Position numbers and translations under genes: made by a program. This document shows positions 5,946-9,859 of a stretch of 9,859 bases of DNA, piece by piece. The DNA comes from Syntrophales bacterium (GTDB lineage Bacteria > Desulfobacterota > Syntrophia > Syntrophales > UBA2192): contig JALOPC010000031.1 of assembly GCA_025454095.1 (NCBI GenBank), positions 1-9,859 of the forward strand. Reading direction: 5' to 3'. How positions within the stretch are numbered: position 1 is the stretch's first letter; every line of letters starts with the position of its first letter. The notes under the pieces are model-generated. The model worked only from the letters and a program-made list of their open reading frames with translations, did no database searches and was not told where the DNA came from.

Positions 5946-6060
5946 AGACGGCAGCAGACAGCCGACATCCCTACATGAAATCAAATCCCCCGGATCCATG
6001 ATCTCGGGGGATTTTTCTGTCTGCTCTATGCTGTTTGCTTTCTGCTGTCTACTGCTTGCC
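5946..6060. repeat. Inverted heptamer arrays flanking the terminator
   Basis: On the plus strand, 6019-6060 is six 7-base units: GTCTGCT, CTATGCT, GTTTGCT, TTCTGCT, GTCTACT, GCTTGCC. Upstream, 5946-5966 holds three units of the opposite orientation: AGACGGC, AGCAGAC, AGCCGAC. AGCAGACAG (5953-5961) pairs perfectly with CTGTCTGCT (6017-6025), which begins right after the terminator T run. The arrays thus form an outer stem around the terminator hairpin. The right array extends into the last codons of the converging minus-strand gene, whose TAG stop lies at 6051-6049. Confidence 0.65.
5983..6016 (+). terminator. Rho-independent terminator between convergent genes
   Basis: AAATCCCCCG (5983-5992) pairs with CGGGGGATTT (6005-6014) around a 12-base loop, ten base pairs in all, with a TTTTT run at 6012-6016. 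It lies 46 bases past the stop of the GpsA-like gene. On the minus strand the same hairpin is followed by a weaker T-rich stretch (ATTTGATTT), so it probably also ends transcription of the unknown membrane-anchored protein gene arriving from the right. Confidence 0.9.
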
Positions 6061-6951
6061 GGCGCCCTGGGGTCTGCCGTTGGCCGGGGTTTCCGGCGCC
6101 TGGGCAGTCGAGGCGGGGGGGTCCAGGGTCTTGAGCTTCTTGATGTACAGGCCCCGGTAGCTCAAGTTCTTGTAGTTGACCATGTCGTCCATGAGCTGTG
6201 CGGCGGCGGGCCGGATGTCCACATTGTAGCGGTTGGCCCGGTCGCGGTTCGCCCGGTCCACGACCAGGACGGAGTAATAGGTGGCGAGGATCCGCGTCTT
6301 GGAGTCCCGGCGCCACAGGTAGGCCTTGCCGGACAGGGTGGTCAGGAAAAAGGCGGAGTATTCGTAGAGCTCCTTGTGCGTCATCCGGATATCGGGGTTT
6401 CTGGCCTCGATCCCCTTGTTGAGCCAGTCGAAGAGCATCTCCGCCGTCGACTCCATCAGCTCCGTTTCGTTGGCGAGGATGTCGAGGAGCAGGCTGATGC
6501 TGTCCTTCCCGATGACCCGCAGGAAGTGCTCCTGGTTCAACTTGAGCTTGTAGGGGTCGGCGGCCTCGCCGGACACGATCGGCGGGGCTGCAGCCAGCTC
6601 GTTCAGGACCTTCACGAGCTGCCGGTAGGTCCCCTCGGGGAGCCGGTAGGCCTTGATGTACTCCCGCTCGTCGAGGTTGCGGCAGAAGCGGATCATGTCC
6701 TGCTCGAGATCCTCGAAATCCTTCCACTCTTTCGGCGTTTTCTGCGTCCGCAGCTTCTTGCGGTAGACGCGGTTGTGCTGGATGTCGGGAGCCGCACCGG
6801 GCGTGTGCTTCGCCACCACGGGCTGGGCGAACCCCTTCCGGACGATGCCCAGGTCCTCGAGCCCGCCCCGTTCGAGGAACACCCCGACGCTGAGCACTGC
6901 GACGAGGCAGAGGATCGTGCCGATTCCGATGAGAATGGTGCGGTTGTCCAA
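6049..6951 (-). CDS. Membrane-anchored protein of unknown function, 300 aa, TTG start
   Basis: No family is recognised. With the TTG start at 6951 the protein begins MDNR, then has one hydrophobic segment (residues 5-26) that should anchor it in the inner membrane or act as an uncleaved signal. The rest is soluble, charged and mainly helical. Landmarks include a tyrosine- and arginine-rich region (195-245, with TLSGKAYLWRRDSKTR at 205-220) and a proline/alanine/glutamine-rich tail (278-300). The start is chosen because GGAG (complement of 6960-6963) lies 8 bases upstream and the membrane segment then starts at the N-terminus. A longer in-frame TTG at 7029 would add 26 residues of atypical composition with no good binding site. 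No lipobox is seen. It converges on the GpsA-like gene, and its final codons and stop fall inside the heptamer repeat. Its N-in, C-out orientation is a guess. Confidence 0.75.
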   Translation of the reverse strand: MDNRTILIGIGTILCLVAVLSVGVFLERGGLEDLGIVRKGFAQPVVAKHTPGAAPDIQHNRVYRKKLRTQKTPKEWKDFEDLEQDMIRFCRNLDEREYIKAYRLPEGTYRQLVKVLNELAAAPPIVSGEAADPYKLKLNQEHFLRVIGKDSISLLLDILANETELMESTAEMLFDWLNKGIEARNPDIRMTHKELYEYSAFFLTTLSGKAYLWRRDSKTRILATYYSVLVVDRANRDRANRYNVDIRPAAAQLMDDMVNYKNLSYRGLYIKKLKTLDPPASTAQAPETPANGRPQGAGKQ

Positions 6952-6959
6952 GATGGATG

Positions 6960-6963
6960 CTCC
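6960..6963 (-). promoter_or_regulatory. Ribosome binding site deciding a second TTG start
   Basis: The minus strand reads GGAG here, 8 bases before the TTG at 6951. It favours this start over the upstream TTG at 7029. Confidence 0.45.
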
Positions 6964-6983
6964 GACTGTGGGGTGAAACCCGC

Positions 6984-7002
6984 CGGGGAAACATGTTCCC
7001 CG
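6984..7002. repeat. Inverted repeat CGGGGAA-ACATG-TTCCCCG
   Basis: Seven-base perfect arms (6984-6990, 6996-7002) flank a 5-base spacer, 33 bases upstream of the preferred TTG start of the minus-strand unknown gene. It could be an operator or a leader hairpin. If translation instead began at 7029, the repeat would lie within the coding sequence, which is another mild argument for the downstream start. Confidence 0.4.
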
Positions 7003-7056
7003 TTCGCTGCCGGATTCAGAAATGAGCAATTTCTGTGCCGCTGCCTCGGCAAAACA

Positions 7057-7162
7057 GGAAGCTGGGAAGTTTTGAAGCTGTGAAGCTTGGAGGACCCGGA
7101 AGCATTTCTCGGGCAGATGGGCCTTCCGAACTTCTCAACTTCCCAACTTCGCAACTTCTCTC
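7057..7162. repeat. Second fold-back array of 8-base units
   Basis: The left arm on the plus strand is GGAAGCTG, GGAAGTTT, TGAAGCTG, TGAAGCTT (7057-7088), with a degenerate continuation to about 7103. The right arm is the inverse, in exact 8-base register: CTTCCGAA, CTTCTCAA, CTTCCCAA, CTTCGCAA, CTTCTCTC (7123-7162). Read on the minus strand, the right arm has the unit GAAGTTGN, so both arms follow GAAGYTNN and can pair imperfectly over 32 to 40 bases around a short loop. The array starts 24 bases past the stop of the M16C peptidase gene and would lie in its 3' untranslated RNA. The unit matches the array at 303-401. Confidence 0.7.
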
Positions 7163-7163
7163 T

Positions 7164-7184
7164 TCCGGGGCGGCACGCCCCGGA
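7164..7184 (-). terminator. GC hairpin just past the M16C peptidase stop
   Basis: TCCGGGGCG (7164-7172) and CGCCCCGGA (7176-7184) pair perfectly (9 base pairs) around a GCA loop, two bases after the peptidase stop codon on the minus strand. No T run follows. Instead the octamer array begins at once. It may end or stabilise the transcript together with that array. Confidence 0.45.
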
Positions 7185-7186
7185 GA

Positions 7187-9859
7187 TCACCCCATCAGCG
7201 GCTCGATCGTCAGTGTCGGCACCGCCGCCGCCCGGGCCCTCGCTAGCCGGTCCTGGCCCGCGTAGACCGCCACGGAGGACGCGTCGAGCGCCGGGACGAG
7301 CACGTCGCGGACCGCCTTCAGCAGCCCGTCCGGGGTCATGGCGAGGACCCGGTCCCGGAAAGCCTGCCGGTCGGTATCGGAGATTCCCGAAAAATGGCGC
7401 ACCATGGCCAGGTAGCCCTTCCCTGAGGGGTCTGAGGGACGGTCCAGGGAGCCGAGGGTCCCGATGACGGTTTTTTCCAGCTCGTCGTCGCCGATGCCCG
7501 CATCCAGCAGGTGCCGGGCGGCCCCTTCGTAGACCTTCAGCGTCTCCTCGAGGTTGGGGTCGCGGTAGGACAGGTAGGAAAAAATTCTCCCCACGGGGTC
7601 ATAGAGGGACATCCCCCCGTAGGCCCCGCCCTGGACCCGGATCCGGTTGTAGAGATAGCCCTTCGAGAGTTCCCGCGAGGCGACGGCGAGCGCCGCCGAC
7701 GAGGGGTCGAGATAGCCCGGCGCGGCCGCCACCTGCGCCACGTAACAGACCTGAGCGGCAATGGACACCCCGAGTTGCGCCGGCCCCGGCAGCACCGCTG
7801 CCGTCGAGCCCCCCGGCGCCCCGCTGCCGAGGCGCCCGGTCAGCTTCCCGATCTCCTTCAGCACCCGATCGATCCCCTCGGCATCGCCCGTGACGTTGAT
7901 CAGGAGCCGGCCCCGCCCGAACACGAGCGCCTTGAGCCGCTCCATGGTTGCGACGAGGGGCTCGGCCGCGAAACGCTCCGCCAGGCCGTTGAGAAGCCGC
8001 AGCTGGATGCGCCCGTTCCACTGCTCGTCGCGCAGCGACGGCAGGGTCAGCGTCGAGGCTGCCGTCCGCTGGGCAAACAGGTGCCCCGAGGGGATGACGG
8101 CCGACTGCAGGCTGTTGCGCTTTTCGAGGACGAGGTCTTCCATCCGCCTGCGGTCCGCAAGATCCCCTGCGGCGAGAATGTCGCCGACGAGCCCCACGGC
8201 CTCGGGGATGTTGCGGTGCAGAGCCCGCATCCGGAACACCATCCGCTGCCAGGCCCCCTTCCCGTCGCGCTCGAAACCCGAGGCGAGCTGCACCCCGAGC
8301 CCCCCCATGGTCATGGAGATCCTTGTCGCCATCGTGTCGTACCGGCGGCCCGCGGCCCCCATGCCCCGCGCGAACTTGCCGAGCAGCGGCAGCCAGGGCT
8401 GCAGCTCCTCGGGCACGTGGGAAACGTCGAAGGAGCAATCAAGGCAGACAATGCCGTTTCCGAAGATCTCGTGTTTCAGGACGTCGACCCCGTCCGCGCG
8501 GCCCCCCTCGGAGGGGATCCGCTCCACCTCGCGGGGGATGTCGGCGCGCCGCAGGCGGGGAAGCGAGGCGAGGGCCTCCGGGGAGTCGGGCTGGGACTGC
8601 AGCGCCTTGAGGCGGGAGGCCTCGTCGCGGACCCTCTGCCGGTCCGACTCCGACAGGGCCGCGTGGAGTTCGTCCATCCGCTGCCGGAACCGTGCCTCGC
8701 TCTCGTCCATGCAGCCGTGGCTCGGCTCCATGACGGAAGTGAGGCGGTGCGGGTTGTCGAGGAACCATTTCCGGATGACGTCCTGGAACAGCCCCGGTTC
8801 CCGCTGCCATCGCTGCCGGATGCCCTCGATGAGGGGGTTGAACTTCAGCGGGGCGAGGGGGTCCCCGTCGTAGAGCCAGGTGTGGAAGACGCGCCCCATG
8901 AGGGTGATCCCGTAGGGGTAGGCGCCCCTCACGATCTCCCGGCCGTGGAATTCCACCTGGTGCAGGGCCGCCTCGATGAGGTCCCGGTCGAAGCCCGTCC
9001 GGGAAAGATCCTCGAGGGTCTTCAGGACCAGCTGCTCGATGGCCTCTTTCCGGTCGGGGTCGGTGCCGCGCAGGCCCACGCCGAAGACAACCTGCCGCAG
9101 GTCCGGCTCGAGCCCCGTGACGGGCGAGAGATCCTCGCCGAGGCCCGAGTCGACGAGGGCCTTGCGCAGCGGGCCCGCCGCCGTGCCGACGAGCGCGTGC
9201 GCCACGACGCGAAGAAGCAGCACTTCGTCGGGCTGCGTGTTCTCGGCCGTCATCCAGGCGAGGTTGACGGCGGCCTTGCGCGCCGGGCTGTCGCCCTTCG
9301 CGATGGGGAAGCAGTCCCGCGCCGCGCGGGGCTTGTCCCATCGCGGCTGCAGCCCGATGGCCGAGTCGACCCGGACCCGGCCGAACCCCGCGAGCACGCC
9401 CTCCAGGAAGGCGAGGTGCTCCTCGGTCGGGATGCTGCCGTAGAGGAAGAAATAGGCGTTCGAGGGCGAGTAGTAGAGCCGGTGGAACTCCCTGAGCTGC
9501 TCCCAGGTGAGCTGCGGGATCGCCTCGGGGTCGCCGCCGGAATCGAAGCCGTAGGGGTTGTCCGGGAAGAGCTTCTGCTGCAGGGCCTTGTACATCAGCC
9601 CCTCGGGCGACGAGTAGGCCCCTTTCATCTCGTTGTAGACGATGCCCGAGACGGTGAGGCCGCTCGACGGGTCGCCGGGTTCGACGAACTCCAGGTGATG
9701 CCCCTCCTGCTGGAAGGTCTCCCGGAGAATCCTCGGCTTGAGGACGAGGTCGGCGTACACCCGCGCGAGGTTGAAGTAGTCGACGGGCACCTGGCTGGCC
9801 ACGGGGTAGACGGTCTTGTCGGGGTAGGTGAAGGCGTTGATGAAGGTCTGCAGCGTCGC
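7187..9859 (-). CDS. M16C zinc metallopeptidase, presequence-protease (PreP/Cym1)-like, N-terminus outside window
   Basis: The visible 890 residues are most of a large peptidase that degrades peptides inside a closed chamber. The frame is open to the right edge, and the 19 codons before GTG 9802 are clearly part of the protein. Visible residues 7-23 read INAFTYPDKTVYPVASQ, a conserved PreP/Cym1 segment, so the GTG is not the start. YNEMKGAYSS at about 75-84 contains the glutamate (codon 9631-9629) expected to be the third zinc ligand. The zinc-binding HxxEH motif lies about 80 to 100 residues further upstream, off the window, so activity cannot be judged. The middle matches the M16C-associated region. 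GGAYGG near visible residues 742-747 is the C-terminal-domain signature. The protein ends PTLTIEPLMG with a TGA at 7189-7187. Family members are usually just under 1000 residues. Location (cytoplasm or periplasm) cannot be told without the N-terminus. Confidence 0.92.
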   Translation of the reverse strand, partial: ATLQTFINAFTYPDKTVYPVASQVPVDYFNLARVYADLVLKPRILRETFQQEGHHLEFVEPGDPSSGLTVSGIVYNEMKGAYSSPEGLMYKALQQKLFPDNPYGFDSGGDPEAIPQLTWEQLREFHRLYYSPSNAYFFLYGSIPTEEHLAFLEGVLAGFGRVRVDSAIGLQPRWDKPRAARDCFPIAKGDSPARKAAVNLAWMTAENTQPDEVLLLRVVAHALVGTAAGPLRKALVDSGLGEDLSPVTGLEPDLRQVVFGVGLRGTDPDRKEAIEQLVLKTLEDLSRTGFDRDLIEAALHQVEFHGREIVRGAYPYGITLMGRVFHTWLYDGDPLAPLKFNPLIEGIRQRWQREPGLFQDVIRKWFLDNPHRLTSVMEPSHGCMDESEARFRQRMDELHAALSESDRQRVRDEASRLKALQSQPDSPEALASLPRLRRADIPREVERIPSEGGRADGVDVLKHEIFGNGIVCLDCSFDVSHVPEELQPWLPLLGKFARGMGAAGRRYDTMATRISMTMGGLGVQLASGFERDGKGAWQRMVFRMRALHRNIPEAVGLVGDILAAGDLADRRRMEDLVLEKRNSLQSAVIPSGHLFAQRTAASTLTLPSLRDEQWNGRIQLRLLNGLAERFAAEPLVATMERLKALVFGRGRLLINVTGDAEGIDRVLKEIGKLTGRLGSGAPGGSTAAVLPGPAQLGVSIAAQVCYVAQVAAAPGYLDPSSAALAVASRELSKGYLYNRIRVQGGAYGGMSLYDPVGRIFSYLSYRDPNLEETLKVYEGAARHLLDAGIGDDELEKTVIGTLGSLDRPSDPSGKGYLAMVRHFSGISDTDRQAFRDRVLAMTPDGLLKAVRDVLVPALDASSVAVYAGQDRLARARAAAVPTLTIEPLMG

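Noticed and set aside
4722..5999. 425-codon minus-strand open frame
   Set aside because: Mirror of the GpsA-like gene in high-GC DNA; the plus strand carries the Rossmann and catalytic motifs.
5998..7083. 361-codon plus-strand open frame
   Set aside because: Antisense to the membrane-anchored protein; its N-terminus is translated from terminator and heptamer repeat sequence and its C-terminus from an octamer array.
7057..7162. Insertion-sequence remnant or MITE
   Set aside because: The arms are tandem octamers rather than a unique terminal inverted repeat. No target-site duplication is seen, and the other array does not share its loop.
7761..8873. 370-codon plus-strand open frame
   Set aside because: Ser/Arg/Pro-rich shadow of the M16C peptidase gene.

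Overview
This is a GC-rich bacterial chromosomal window with dense genes and strongly G/C-biased third codon positions. It holds seven complete genes and two genes cut by the window edges. The content fits a Gram-negative anaerobe: an exported parvulin-type foldase, a ferredoxin-nitroreductase fusion, a NodI/NodJ-like ABC exporter, a GpsA-like dehydrogenase and a presequence-protease-like M16C peptidase. A member of the Desulfobacterota (former Deltaproteobacteria, perhaps a syntroph) is my best guess. That is inference from gene style; there is no rRNA or other marker. I see no phage, IS, CRISPR, tRNA or rRNA sequence.

Layout, left to right: (1) the first nine codons of a minus-strand gene, probably exported, with a strong ribosome binding site (1-27). 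(2) A 432-base stretch without a gene (28-459), which holds an inverted repeat and a fold-back array of 8-base GAAGNNNN units. (3) A minus-strand gene for a 92-residue protein with about three membrane helices (460-738), divergent from the next block. (4) A plus-strand run, probably one operon: periplasmic PpiC-type prolyl isomerase (976-1872), 2x[4Fe-4S] ferredoxin-nitroreductase (1900-2820), ABC ATPase (2859-3785) and ABC-2 permease (3782-4573). The last two overlap by 4 bases. (5) A separate unit with a near-consensus sigma-70 promoter (4687-4715) driving a divergent, C-terminally extended GpsA-like dehydrogenase with a TTG start (4746-5936). (6) A strong rho-independent terminator between convergent genes, wrapped in 7-base tandem repeats. 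(7) A minus-strand gene for an unrecognised single-membrane-segment protein, also with a TTG start (6049-6951). (8) A second fold-back array of 8-base units (7057-7162) and a GC hairpin. (9) Most of a minus-strand M16C zinc peptidase gene that runs off the right edge (7187-9859).

Functionally, the foldase acts in the periplasm, and the ABC pair exports an unknown, probably amphiphilic or glycan-type substrate. The nitroreductase is a cytoplasmic flavin/Fe-S redox enzyme. The operon arrangement hints at a shared envelope-related role, but the sequence does not prove it. No defence or mobile system is apparent. The most unusual signal is non-coding: three arrays of 7- or 8-base units, arranged as inverted pairs, each just downstream of a stop codon.
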